From the NCBI GenBank assembly GCA_963169105.1, contig OY720636.1, forward strand, positions 67,196,123 through 67,260,122: DNA of 64,000 nucleotides, written 5' to 3'. The stretch is from Ceriagrion tenellum. Its lineage: Eukaryota > Arthropoda > Insecta > Odonata > Coenagrionidae. The notes below the pieces were generated by a model. That model was not told where the DNA came from and did not search any database. It saw only the letters and a program-made list of their open reading frames with translations. Both the position numbers and the translations under genes were made by a program. Positions within the stretch are counted from its first letter, which is position 1. Every line of letters starts with the position of its first letter. Positions 10,269-20,731 of this stretch are shown piece by piece.

Positions 10269-11616
10269 AAACTTTAACAAAGGTTTCGTCGTTAAAGAGT
10301 TTTTTGATTTGAGGTCCCACGAATACACCTTTCAATTTCGCGTCACTGATCATCGGAAATTTCGTTTTCAAGTATTCAAATCCTTTCCCTTCTTTATTCA
10401 TAGCTTTCACAAATTGCTTAAAGAGGCCTAATTTTAGATGGAGGGGAGGAATAAGGATTTTACTTGGATCCACTAAAGCCTTGTTAGAGATATTTTTTTC
10501 CCCGATCACATGACTTAGACGCAAGGGCCAGTCTTTTTGCTTGTAATGTTTCGCGTATGCTCTGCTGTCCCATTCGCAAATAAAACAGGGATGTTTTATA
10601 TATCCTCCTTGTAATCCTGCAATAATAGCTACAACTTTCAAATCTGCATAAATATACCATTGGAGCCTTACGTAATTGATTTTTTCCAGAGCTCTTTCCA
10701 AATTTTCGTAGGTTTCCTTTAAAACAGTGGCATATCCAACAGGAACCGAAGGTAAATGGTGGCCGTTGTTCAGTAAAACAACATTTAAACTTGTCTTCGA
10801 CAAGTCGATGAATAGCCTCCATTGGTCTGGATCATACGTAATTGCTAATTCTCTCATCAGTCCTTCAATATCAGTGCAGTAAATCAGATCATCATTTTCA
10901 CCATCCGTTGAAAAAAATGGAGTGAGGGTTGACTGTCTGCCTCTGTAATAAGAAACATTCACACCATTGGCCAAAAGATTCTACTGCTGTAAACGCGAGC
11001 CAAGAAGTTATGCTTTACACTTTGGTAAATCTAAATCTCGTATTAGATCACTTAGCTCCTCTCGTGTTATTGGATGAGGTGCCCTTTTTTGACTAGTCTG
11101 GGGTTCTTCCACATCAGGGCTGTAATCTTCATCTCGGCGGCTAGGACCTGCTTCCACTTCCGGTGTAGCTTCGTTCATTAAGACATCAGAATCATCGAGG
11201 GTGTAAGTAGCTGAAGCTTTAGGGATAGGAAGAGCATCACTATGCTTCACCGGGCGAATTGCTGACGGTACATTCGGATAAATCATTTGAGCTTTGTTTT
11301 TTTTTGAAAACCCCATAGTGTCGGTTTGGCAAAAATAGCAATCCGTTAAATGGCAAGTGGGTTCACGCCAAACCATTGGCACTCCGAAATTAAGGGAATG
11401 ATTTCCCCCGTTTAACCATTCACAAAGACTTCTATGACAACCACTGCAACAGAATTTAGGGGCCCACGATTTGTCTTGGTCACCAATTTTACACCCGAAA
11501 TAAAGTTCATAAGATTTCCGCACAATTGCAGTCATCGCTTTCCTTTGGTCTTTAAACGTTAAATCCCCACAGATGTAACAAAATGAATTGGGATGATTTT
11601 TGCAAGATCGCGGCAT
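10267..11616 (-). pseudogene. Putative transposase or transposon-borne zinc-binding protein, broken and C-terminally truncated
   Basis: One continuous frame of 450 codons, interrupted by two in-frame stops: TAA at codon 203 (11008-11010) and TAG at codon 212 (10981-10983). The start ATG at 11614-11616 gives MPRSCKNHPN; a further-upstream TTG is possible but less likely. The N-terminus has cysteine pairs C13/C16 and C57/C60, spaced like a ZAD-type treble clef, and a second cluster C88/H89...C93/C96. A long acidic linker follows, then a domain with an aspartate in LFIDLSK (~271), another in YADLKVV (~325), a CFIC pair (~344-347) and PPLHLKLG. I recognise this as a widespread animal family usually annotated as uncharacterised, often repetitive. 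The two aspartates could be part of a DDE catalytic triad, but that is inference, and the region that would hold the third acidic residue is missing. The frame ends at the inverted-repeat junction, so the C-terminus was probably lost by internal deletion. Confidence 0.75.
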
Positions 11617-12157
11617 GATCGCGAGAAAACACTTTATCGCTCGCAAAATAACACGCTAAATCGAGCACACCACTAGAAAAATAAAGAAAGAACTTGGAAG
11701 ATTATAACCCGACACGCACGAAAGAGAGTGACGTACTGAATAGACCACTGGTTTATTTCATAGATGAACATCAGCAAGTGCGACTGCCAAGACACATGAA
11801 GACACGTTACAACGTGTCCAAGCGTGTCAAAACATGTGGTGAGTAACTTTTACAATGTATTTCCCAACGTTTCCCTATGTATTAAATGGAAAGGTCTCAG
11901 CTCTTACTTTAAAAGTAAGGAGGACAACGAAGTCAAATCATGAGCCCCCAAACGCTGTTACAATAATATTTTGACAAATCTGATTTGTGTCCAGATTTTT
12001 GTGGCAGCTCTTTATACCACCTCCTATACCCCCCTTCCCCTCTTATATTTTATGTAATATTAATCCTTTACAAAAGGGGGGGTGGGTGAACAGTGTATTC
12101 ATCCCTTAAAAACTTTTCTATTAGCTACCATATCATATGCAATAAAAAGCGAAGAAA
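11617..12157. other. 5' leader and promoter side of the CACTG element
   Basis: Lies between the start codon and the right inverted repeat and would hold the promoter of the minus-strand gene. It contains a cluster of 'acacgt'/'acatgt'-type short repeats ('aagacacgttacaacgtgtc', 11800-11840) that could be transposase subterminal binding sites; that role is a guess. No coding sequence is evident. Confidence 0.35.
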
Positions 12158-12484
12158 AATGGTTATTTCAATGGTTTTTAAAGGTTTTTTTCGATTTTCA
12201 CCCCCTAAATATTTTCAACCCCAGTCAAGTTTGTCTCTTTCATGACCCTGATAGCCTCAAAACGTCAGTTTTTTGAATCAGAAGCAGATAACATTAGTAA
12301 AAGTCCCTTGAAAAGCGATAAGTTTAGATACGGGGTTGGTTTCCCCAATTTAGGGGTTGCTCGTAAAAATGGAGGGTGATAGAAAAAAACGGAGGTCATT
12401 TTCGGATTCAGCGACCCAAAATTAGCCAGAAACACCCTAAATTGTAGCCGAGCATTTTTTGAACTTTTTTTTTGCAGAACAGTG
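12158..12484. repeat. Right terminal inverted repeat of the CACTG element
   Basis: Reverse complement of 9943-10268, ending CAGTG before the TAA flank. The reverse-strand open frame over it is a by-product of the repeat. Confidence 0.9.
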
Positions 12485-12969
12485 TAATTTGCCATATTGC
12501 TCCTTTTTCACCTCATGGGTTGGGCTGACTTTTCCTAGAACCATCTAACGTGGTCGACCAACAATGCGATGACCACTAGGCTGTCCTGCTCATCCAAAAG
12601 ACAGTAACTGACAAAATTACACATTTTGAGCACAGAGGTGATTTTGTTATTTTCAAATTTGAGGATTTCAAAGAACAGTATCTGTCACGGTTTTGCCTGG
12701 TATTACGTTCTGTTTTTACCGTGCATACAGTATACATGTCAGTTTTCCAGTCCAGATAACAGTAACTACAAGTCTTTCTCCCAAAGATTCTCATTACTTT
12801 TGTTCCCTTATAATTTATCTTCATTCCGAATTTTCCGCAGTGAAAATCTTAAGCATCAACTAAAGCCTTGTTCATTTCTCTTATTAAAGTCTTCAATGAT
12901 GGATTAGATGAATAATTGAAGAATTGAAGACTTGAAGATTGAAACTTAGCATTCAATAACTCAGAACCA

Positions 12970-13410
12970 ACAATGATGCTTCCCTTCTGCTGCTTCAGGA
13001 GTTTCTGAACGAATGGTACAACCATTCATTCGAATATTCTACCAAGTGATTGGTAAGTTTTTAGACAGTACTTACTTGAACTTGAGTGAATCATCAAATC
13101 TATATTTACCATCACATAGAACCACAATGTTTCATAATAATGATAATTTCTTTATACGTAACAGCCGAAGCCAATTACTAGGTATTTAATACAGGGACGA
13201 ACACACACAACCATGCCCAGGGAGGTGTAAATATCCTACCCAGGCGGGACTCGAACCCGCGACCTTCAGTTTGGCAGGCGAGGTTTTTTTATCCGAAGAC
13301 TTTACCCCGCCGCCACAGAGGCCGGCGGGGCAAATCGGATCGATCGGATAAATCGTTCGTCGTCAGATCAATCGCTCTATGGAATGCAATTCCTAACAAA
13401 ATAAAAATTG
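12970..13410 (+). mobile_element. LINE 3' fragment interrupted by a SINE
   Basis: Matches 14150-14440 nearly base for base from 'cccttctgctgcttcagg' to 'cctaacaaaataaaaa', but is split by a ~210-bp tRNA-derived insertion (13141-13349). In the uninterrupted copy the same sequence encodes a retroelement-like C-terminal stretch. Confidence 0.75.
13141..13349 (-). mobile_element. tRNA-derived SINE
   Basis: Read on the minus strand it has a GGCGG-rich head and a B-box 'gggttcgagtcccgcc', preceded by 'gccaaactgaaggtcgc'. Compared with the empty site at 14310, the insertion lies between 'tttcataa' and 'aaatcgttcg', with ATAA on both sides as a short target duplication. This direct comparison defines its boundaries well. 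Confidence 0.8.
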
Positions 13411-14149
13411 TCTTTTAGTTGAGCAGGGTAGTAGGCTTATGCTCAAAGGCAATTCTAGGGAAACGTTCCTTCTTCATGCTTCTCAAAAGATTGCACTATT
13501 TTTCTTCGCATTTTGTTTTAGTCTTCAGCATTAATGAACAACTTTAATGTTTAAATTTTCTCCTGCGGTTTTGCATCTCATCCTGTATCGTGTTAAGCCA
13601 CATTCTACTATACTAAGGAATATGAAAATTTTCAACTGATGATCTAAATGTCTCTTTTCAAGAGAACCCAGGTCTCGGCACCTTATAGTATTACTGAAAC
13701 TATCTATGTATTGTTAGTCTAAATTAATTTTAGTTTCTTGTGATATTTGCTAGGGTTCTACACAAAAATACATATTACACGGAATTTGAAATTTTTGGTT
13801 TTTCTAAGAATTCCTTAAAAAAAACATATCAATTCATTTTGCAAAGGCTTGGTGAAAACTCTGCAAATTGTATCTCTTAGAGAGTGATACCAAAAGTGAT
13901 TGCTTGACCATCTGTCTCCATTTATGAGATATTATCCCGTAGCATTTTCTTCGCCTGAAGTGAAATTAGAAAATTTTGTTTTCCACGTCATCTACCGAGA
14001 CTGGCAATGAAAAACCCATGAATTATGATGGAAATTCATCGAATTATCACGAAATGAAATTTGCCTAATATCTTCAGAGGACAAATCAATACTTAAGGGT
14101 GTACTAAAGCACTACTCAGTCTACTATGGTTGGTAAAACGCAGCTAAAA

Positions 14150-14440
14150 CTGTTTTCCCTTCCGCTGCTTCAAGAGTTTCTGAACGGATGGCACAATCAT
14201 TCATTCGAATATTCTACCAAGTGGTTGGTACGTTGTTAGGCAGTATTTACTCGAACTTGAGTGAATCATCAAATCTTTATTTACCATCACATAGAACCAC
14301 AATTTTTCATAAATCGTTCGTCGTCAGATCTATCGTTCTATGGAATGCAATTCCTAACAAAATAAAAACCTGTACGACTGTTGAATCATTCAAGTATCAA
14401 TGTTATAATTACCTTTTACAGCAGTGATCAAATTATTTAT
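14150..14440 (+). pseudogene. LINE reverse transcriptase C-terminal fragment
   Basis: An open stretch from about 14188 (79 codons) ends LWNAIPNKIKT...FKYQCYNYLLQ, resembling the extreme C-terminus of CR1/Jockey-type polyproteins, where an LWN(A/S)IP motif and a final 'FK..' segment are common. The upstream polymerase domain is missing. A related copy with a SINE insertion lies at 12970-13410. Confidence 0.6.
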
Positions 14441-14870
14441 TTTTACCTTAATGTTACAGTTATTTTGTAAGCATATAATTAATAAACTAGTTAGTTAGGT
14501 GAATTTTATACATTGGGTTTTTAGTGTATAATTTTCAAAACGTTTTAATTTTTTTTTATTCAATAAAATTTCAAAATGTCATGTGCATTACATTTTTGTT
14601 GCTTGGAACTGGACTGGACTGTGGAATCATTCAATTATAAATGTCATAGTTACCTGTTACAGTAGTAATCAAATTGTTTAATTTTACTTTGTTGTTACCG
14701 TTGTTTTATAAGCATGCAATTAATATGTCTGTTTTTACGCTAATTGTTAATTAGGTAATCATTTTGTATTTATTTAATAACAATTCAAAATGTCACTTAC
14801 ATTATACTTTAGTTGCGTTTAGGGGTACGCACCCAGAGAATTGAATAAATCCATTCTATTCTATTCTAAC
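14380..14870 (+). repeat. Duplicated LINE 3' untranslated region with TTCTA tail
   Basis: The sequence after the fragment above occurs twice in succession (about 14380-14570 and 14620-14800), sharing 'gaatcattcaa', 'acagtta...tttgtaagcat' and 'aattaataa'. The second ends in 'ccattctattctattcta', a simple-repeat tail typical of non-LTR elements. This points to tandem or successive 5'-truncated insertions. Confidence 0.6.
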
Positions 14871-14879
14871 GTTCTAATT

Positions 14880-16300
14880 TCTGGCACATCGTTCCATTGG
14901 ATCGTATATAAGAGAAATGAAAAATGGAAGATCATTCATTTGGTATTGATGGCAAACTGAAAAAAATGGCGGAGAAAACCATTTGCAGATGACTGGCCAG
15001 AAAAACCAATATGTTTTCCTAATTTTTTTACTCAGAGTCATAAGGAATGTTCGAAACCGAATTAGAGGGACTTTCAATGACAGTGTTACGTGGTACAAGA
15101 CAATTTTTTATAAATGGACATAGAATTGTCATTTTCTTATGGTACATGGATTTATTTCTAATTTGGTTTCCTGGTGCCGATTCGTATTATCCATTTAACC
15201 CCACAACTTGTAAGATTGTTATACCCTTGAATACCCAGAGCATAAAAATAGGGTTTTTGACGAATAAGATGATGATTATGTTTTTATTTTTCATGAAATT
15301 TACAAATAAACTCGAGTTTTATATACTTTTATTGTCCAAACCTGTTTTTCTGGTAAGGTCAAAGACAAACACTTGGGATAATAGGGCATTGAATCACTTT
15401 CAGGGCACTTTTTACACGGGCACGTTTAAGCTCACAGTAATAATAAATCATATTAAATTCACTATTCATTTAAAGTGTCATAATTTCTGTTTAATACCTC
15501 ACATGACATCATATTTTTAACTAGTTATAGAATGGACTGAAACATTTAACATGTAAAGCGAAACCAAAAGTTTCACATGCAGTAACAGTTTTCAACCTCT
15601 TGGGTTGAAATGGGTTAAATCAAGCACCAATACACCATCACCTGAAGAACATGCTGACAGCATATTCAAACCTTGGTTGACATAGAAAACAGAAATTTCT
15701 ATTTTCATTATGTTGAAATTCCATTACATCAAGCCTAATGCTTCTCTTTTTGCCAATTTTGAATAGTTAGGTGAAATTTATGCATTGGGTTAGTGGGTAT
15801 TAACCTCGGAAACCGTCGATCTAGCACAAGCTAAACGATTAAGGCTTAAATTCAATATCGATCCCGCATAATTTATCGATTCCATCCTTCGTAAAATCTC
15901 ACACTTATGGGTCCGCTGCAATATTGAGTAAGACGGCTATAGAAGGTGGTGCAATAGAAATCCATTACGCAAGCACAAAGAGTGCAAACCCCTTCATACA
16001 CACTCCCATAATATGGATTTACTTCCAATGGAAAGTGACTCTCCATCATTCGACGCACATTAATACGCAAAATAACTGAGACCACGGGGCGATTACGGTC
16101 TCTGAACTTGCCTTCAAACAACGCGAGGGAAAGTATAATTTATTAGACCTCGTTTCTCCACCCTCTCTTTCATTTCAAAGCTTTCATCTGCCCTCATTAA
16201 GGCCGATTCTGCTAAGCCATCGGTTTCCATGAGCACAAGGTATTCTTCAAACTAACTCAGGGAATAAATCAAGGGTGAACGGCAGAAACATATGAGTTTT
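14880..16300. other. No recognised gene
   Basis: Contains a 157-codon open frame (15047-15520) rich in phenylalanine, isoleucine and leucine, without any domain, motif or conserved-looking segment; AT-rich DNA commonly yields such frames. I do not call it a gene. Confidence 0.4.
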
Positions 16301-16359
16301 GGAAGAGGCAAAGAAAAAGCATATACAGAATAGACTATATTAATAAAGAGATATATGCA

Positions 16360-17290
16360 AAAAATTAAGCGGTAGGACACAAATTTGAGCAAGTTGAGCA
16401 TTTTAACTACTTAGGAAGATCGCTAGAAGAGAATGAACATATAAGCAGAGACATAAGGACGAGAATAGCGTTAGCTAAGGATGCGCTTAGTGATAGAAGG
16501 GAGCTGAGGACGGGGACTTAGTGACGGGGAACAAGATACGGGAAGAGAAGCAACTGGAAGAGCTCCGGACACTTGCGGCCACCGTCACCTGCAGAGGTAT
16601 ATGGAGTGGTAAGTCAGCAAGGGAACTCCTCAAGGAGAAGATCCTGAATAAGAATGTCTTAAAAGTTATCTCGAGCCGTGTAATCATAGGGGGAATCGCT
16701 GAATGGCGTTACTTCAACAGGTCTACCGTGGAATGGAGGTGGCGCACCAAGACCGGCGTCGGATGAAGCAGCAGAGGGTGTTCGATTGGAGGGAGGTTGC
16801 CGCCGTCACACGGCGAAATAAAGATCAAGGGGGGTTTAAGTGGGTATTCCCTTACGAGGGCGAGTCCCACATTACCTGGCCAATCCATATAGGCCAGGTC
16901 TGGGTAAACGCATTTCCCTCACCCTCTCAAAAAAAATAAAAAATAAGGGTACAAAGAAAAAGCTGGTGGAGGATGAGAAAAAGAGGATGGAGAAGATGAG
17001 GTAGACGGAGAGGAGGACTAACGAGGAAGTGCTAAGTATGGTTCGCGAGGAAAGAAAAAATTTTGAATTAACTTCGAGATCGGCAGAGTAGGTGGTTGGA
17101 GGAAAAAATAAGGGGCGATGGGTTGCCAAAGAGTGTGATAGAGGGATAGATGTTGGGCATGGCATGTTGGGTTGGGCAAGCGTGGAAGAGGAAGAAAGAG
17201 AATAGATTTTATGGAAGAAGGATATATCGTATGCAGAGGTGAAAAAATAAATAGTACAGCTAGACATGACCCCAAATGTCAGGAAAACAG
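16360..17290 (+). pseudogene. Non-LTR retrotransposon tail (LINE-R), split by a poly(A) retroposon
   Basis: Closely resembles 48540-49190. The left part (16380-16518) holds 'gcattttaactacttagga' and 'gggagctgaggacggggac', the region just after the catalytic domain of LINE reverse transcriptases (FxYLG motif). The right part resumes at about 16946 with 'aaagctggtgga...gatgagaa' and continues to 'atggaagaagg'. Many stops and frameshifts remove coding capacity. The 16519-16945 segment has no counterpart in the 48.5-kb copy. Confidence 0.65.
16519..16945 (+). mobile_element. Poly(A)-tailed retroposon insertion in LINE-R
   Basis: About 425 bp absent from the homologous LINE copy at 48.5 kb, ending 'cctctcaaaaaaaataaaaaat', so it was inserted by a poly(A)-dependent mechanism in the plus orientation. 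GC content is higher than its surroundings. Overlapping frames of 66-81 codons exist but I recognise no domain. It could be the 3' end of a longer LINE or a SINE. Confidence 0.6.
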
Positions 17291-17639
17291 ATAGGGGTTT
17301 CTCTAAATTTCAATAACACCTACCTTCATCGGTAGAATACTTGGAAAATAACCAAAAAATTGTACAACCTAATTCGAGGAAAATTCAGAGTTGGAGTGCT
17401 TAGCGATCTTATCGTACCTACTCCTATAGTATTGACCAGTTTAGTATAAATCTTTCAATATTGCACATAATCTTTTTCCTGGCTGCTGATTTTGGTTCCT
17501 CAAATTTAGACCCGCATATCGGCTCAAAAATTCGTACGTTCGAATTCTATCTCCAACCCGAGAGCCTGACGCAAGTGTAAGATTGGCTTCACAGCCCTTG
17601 CAGCCGATCGCAGACTTTCCCACCGGCATAAGGACTTCC

Positions 17640-17770
17640 ACAGAGATTATACAGGCTTTGGAACTCGGCGCGATATAGAGGGATCCGGGTTCGATTCCCT
17701 GTCAAAGCGAATGAGTATTTCTCTATGGACTTTCAAACTCACGCGTACTTGCAGATTATTCCGTGTAGGT
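17640..17770 (+). mobile_element. Probable tRNA-derived SINE fragment
   Basis: Carries a B-box 'gggttcgattccctgtc' preceded by 'gagggatcc', as in tRNA-derived SINE heads. The A-box is weak and it does not fold as a functional tRNA as far as I can see. Confidence 0.45.
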
Positions 17771-18129
17771 AATATCGCAGCTAGTCTTTAGATCCTCGGA
17801 ATTCGTCACTTTTAACGAATGCAGTGATTTGATCTAAATTTTAAAATTTGAAATATGCCAATTCATCAAATTTAAAAAAATTTGATGCACTGGCAGTTCA
17901 TTTTATCTCGTTTCTGTAACATGAAATACTTCACTTTTCTCATTTTTATTTTTCACATTACTTACCACCCTATTGGTTGTTGCATATTATGCGGAGACTA
18001 CAGCTTTCTCAGTCGTGCTGCCCATTGAAACGAAAGTGATGTAAACACGGAAATGTCGTAATTTCGCAACGCATCTGGTCTTGCAATATTCCAGATTAGC
18101 AAGATTCTACTGTCTACGCATGCAATTAC

Positions 18130-18620
18130 AAGTGGATTGTAGTGACAGGAGTATGGCAAGCGTAGGGGCGGCAGGGTACAGCTTCGGCCTCAGAACGCGG
18201 AAACATTCACTCCAACCTCCCCATTCCTCTCCTATTGTTCATTTTCTCACTGGCGGACGACGGAATACGCATTAAAACAGGTGCCGGGGAGAACAATTCG
18301 AGCTGTGCGGGGCAGGTTTCGGGACGCGCGGTTCAGTCCGAAAACCGGAAGTGGAACAATGGTCACTGCTCTGGCGACGATGGTGCGTCGAAATTAAGTT
18401 CGGCGGCCACAAGGGTGAGGAGCAGGCCACTTTGGGGGGTTTATGCTAATGCGTCGAAGGGTAGGAACGTAAACACACACTGGTGGAGAAGTTTATACGG
18501 GAGCTACGGTGGGTTCTCTCGTTCGGTCGCCCGCTCGGAAAAAAATACACGACTCATGTCCATGTTCCCATACCGGATCCGATACGGCTCAACCACCCGG
18601 TAGTTCCCCGATATTCATCT
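18130..18620. promoter_or_regulatory. CpG-rich stretch, possible promoter or exon
   Basis: Roughly 490 bp enriched in CG ('gggacgcgcggttcagtccg', 'ttcggtcgcccgctcgg'). A 122-codon frame (18235-18603) crosses it but shows no domain, so the composition, not the frame, is the evidence. It is a candidate first exon or promoter. Confidence 0.3.
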
Positions 18621-18891
18621 CTATTGGCAGTGGAAAGCCTAGTTGATAGGATTCTTTTTTGCGTAAAATAAAATGTTGGCATAGAACGCCCATACTAACG
18701 AACTGTACAAAACAGGGGCGATCCGAGGGGGGGATAAGGGGATATATCCCCCCCCTCCGAAAATTTTGGGTTTTACAAAACAATTTTAACAACTATACGT
18801 AGTTATCAAATACAGCATTAAGCACTCCGATCACTGATCTGAAAAGTATAATAGTCAGCATAATACTATTATGCTCACTATTATATAGATG

Positions 18892-19115
18892 TTATATTAT
18901 ATATTATATATTATATATTATATATTATATATTATATATTATATATTATATATTATATATTATATATTATATATTATATATTATATATTATATATTATAT
19001 ATTATATATTATATATTATATATTATATATTATATATTATATATTATATATTATATATTATATATTATATATTATATATTATATATTATATATTATATAT
19101 TATATATTATATATT
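18892..19115. repeat. (TTATATA)n satellite, ~32 units
   Basis: About 224 bp of a nearly perfect 7-bp unit TTATATA. The 84-codon open frame over it simply repeats a seven-residue I/L/Y pattern and is not a gene. Flanks contain related 'attatatagat' remnants. Confidence 0.95.
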
Positions 19116-19354
19116 ATTATATAGATATTATATATTGATGTAACAGTATAATAGTTTCTTTTAGGATGACTGAAAATTGCCATAGTTTAACGCTAGTTTC
19201 CCCCTCAAAATAAAGTCCTGGGATCGCCCCTGCTACAAAATATTTCGACATTTTTCATAGCGTACAATCGTACACAACGTCCAGATATTATTCCCAACTA
19301 AAACTTTCCACTTATTTGAGATGTAAATTTAATATTCTAAACGGGCCAAGATCA

Positions 19355-19680
19355 TCTCATAAAGGGGATCGAGTTGGTGTGGTGACTAGAGTACTCGCCT
19401 ACCACACGGGCGGCCGGGGTTCAAATCCCTGCAAAGGAATTTTTCAGAGGAAACCCGATCCCAACTTGAGTGTCTTGTGGAGGGCAATTCAACTACAGTG
19501 CTCCGTCTGTCGGATGAGACATTAAACCTTGATCCCCTTGGCGCCTTTCGTTAAGAGCAGGCTAATGCCGACGCTAGGTTTCTATCCACCCTCCCTTACC
19601 TACCCCTTATGGTGCAAATGACCTTAGCCGCCTCCCCAAACATCCATTCCATCCATCCAATCATCCCATGAAATATGCCA
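19355..19680 (+). mobile_element. tRNA-derived SINE with conserved-looking body and (ATCC)n tail
   Basis: A tRNA-like head ('gatcgagttggtgtggtgact' region, B-box 'ggggttcaaatccctgc') is followed by a ~200-bp body including 'gtcggatgagacattaaacc' and ends in 'catccattccatccatcc'. The three-part head-body-simple-tail plan is that of a full-length SINE, transcribed from its internal promoter by RNA polymerase III. Confidence 0.75.
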
Positions 19681-19880
19681 CAGTTACGCCAAGAAACACG
19701 CGCTCTGAACATTGACTATCCCACGCAAGTACACAAATCCACGGGAAAAACGGCTAGAGCTTGTGTCCTAGGTGAATTTTTTCGTTTTTGTAGTTTGGCG
19801 GCCAAATCTAGCGCTATTTTGACGCCACTAGAGGGAATCAGAAGCCGCCAGATGTTGTGAAAACCCTGAACCGAGGAAGG

Positions 19881-20101
19881 ATCAACCAACGCAAACTCAA
19901 TTTTTAGGCATGATGGCTCGGAGAAAACGGTTGGTGGAGGCAAAGTGAACGGGAGGAGATAGCCAGAGTTAGGAGCTCAATAAGAGCTAGATGTAAAAAA
20001 AAAGAAGATATATTTAGTGTGTCAAGGCGATGAAAATGGGAAGACGTGAAAAGTCGAACCTAAAGGGTTACTGAGTTAAAAATTCACGCCTCAACAATCC
20101 T
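19881..20101 (+). repeat. Direct repeat R1, copy 1
   Basis: About 220 bp, from 'atcaaccaacgcaaactcaa' to 'cctcaacaatccta', repeated at 20397-20609 with only a few differences and partly a third time at 20732-20810. Noncoding. Confidence 0.85.
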
Positions 20102-20396
20102 AGAGTTGACGACCAACAATGATGGGGATGATGATGAGCGTTCATTATCGCGGCCAATCTCCTTGAGCGGCAAGTAATAAAGTCGGATGGGCGCCTGACA
20201 CCTGACGCCATTTGACGCCATTGCAGTAGTTAGAGGGATATTCACTTGGCATGAAATCCGACGTATTTGGCCCCATTTGACCGAAAAAGAGCTTACCTTT
20301 CCAATGATATCAAAATCTCAGCCAACGGGCTCTATCCCTTTGTCAGCACGTTATTGTTAACCCGATTGGCGGCCAAATCTCGCGCTATCAACCAAC

Positions 20397-20609
20397 GCAA
20401 ACTCAATTTTGAGGCATGATGGCTCGAAGAAAACGGTTCATGGAGGCAAAGTGAACGGGAGGAGATAGCCAGAGTTAGGAGCTCAATAAGAGCTAGATGT
20501 AAAAAAAATGAAGATATATTTAGTGTGTCAAGGCGATGAAAATGGGAAGACGTGAAAAGTCGAACCTAAAGGGTTACTGAGTTAAAAATTCACGCCTCAA
20601 CAATCCTAA
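20397..20609 (+). repeat. Direct repeat R1, copy 2
   Basis: Near-identical to copy 1, followed directly by the first R2 unit (20611-20731). The short sequence 'ggcggccaaatct' also occurs before both copies, so the duplicated segment may extend upstream in patches. Confidence 0.85.
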
Positions 20610-20610
20610 G

Positions 20611-20731
20611 TTCTTTAATTTAATTATGATATTCCACCAGATCACGCCTGGAATAATGCTTTTTACCCTTGTAAGTAATTTGCTTTCTAAAGGAAAATTG
20701 ACGTTTTCAACTGAAGTAATACAGTAATTGG
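20611..20731 (+). repeat. Repeat R2, partial copy 1
   Basis: The block 'tattccaccagatcacgcc' through 'ctgaagtaatacagtaatt' recurs at 21304 and 21558. It is joined to a third, partial R1 (20732-20810), so R1 and R2 alternate. Confidence 0.8.

Larger units (their letters stand above)
9943..12484 (-). mobile_element. CACTG-ended DNA transposon with 326-bp terminal inverted repeats
   Basis: The element spans 2542 bp. Its left arm (9943-10268) and right arm (12158-12484) are reverse complements that look nearly identical by eye, including a matching run of nine A/T bases near the ends. Both ends read CACTG inward, and the trinucleotide TAA flanks it on each side (9940-9942, 12485-12487), as expected for a 3-bp target duplication. 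CACTG-type termini with 3-bp duplications are a hallmark of the CMC (CACTA/EnSpm) superfamily, so membership is inferred from the ends, not from the protein. It carries one minus-strand gene (10267-11616), now broken. The strong similarity of the arms suggests recent mobility or gene conversion. Confidence 0.85.

Noticed and set aside
12265..12495. 76-codon minus-strand frame
   Set aside because: Lies inside the right inverted repeat of the CACTG element and is mirrored in the left one.
15047..15520. 157-codon open frame as a possible membrane protein
   Set aside because: Hydrophobic only because AT-rich DNA encodes F, I, L and K. No regular membrane-segment pattern, no relative known to me and no flanking signals.
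18889..19143. 84-codon frame with a seven-residue repeat
   Set aside because: Produced by the 7-bp satellite; a repeat-driven frame with no evidence of translation.
19355..19435. Possible functional tRNA gene
   Set aside because: The tRNA-like head is continuous with a SINE body and an (ATCC)n tail.
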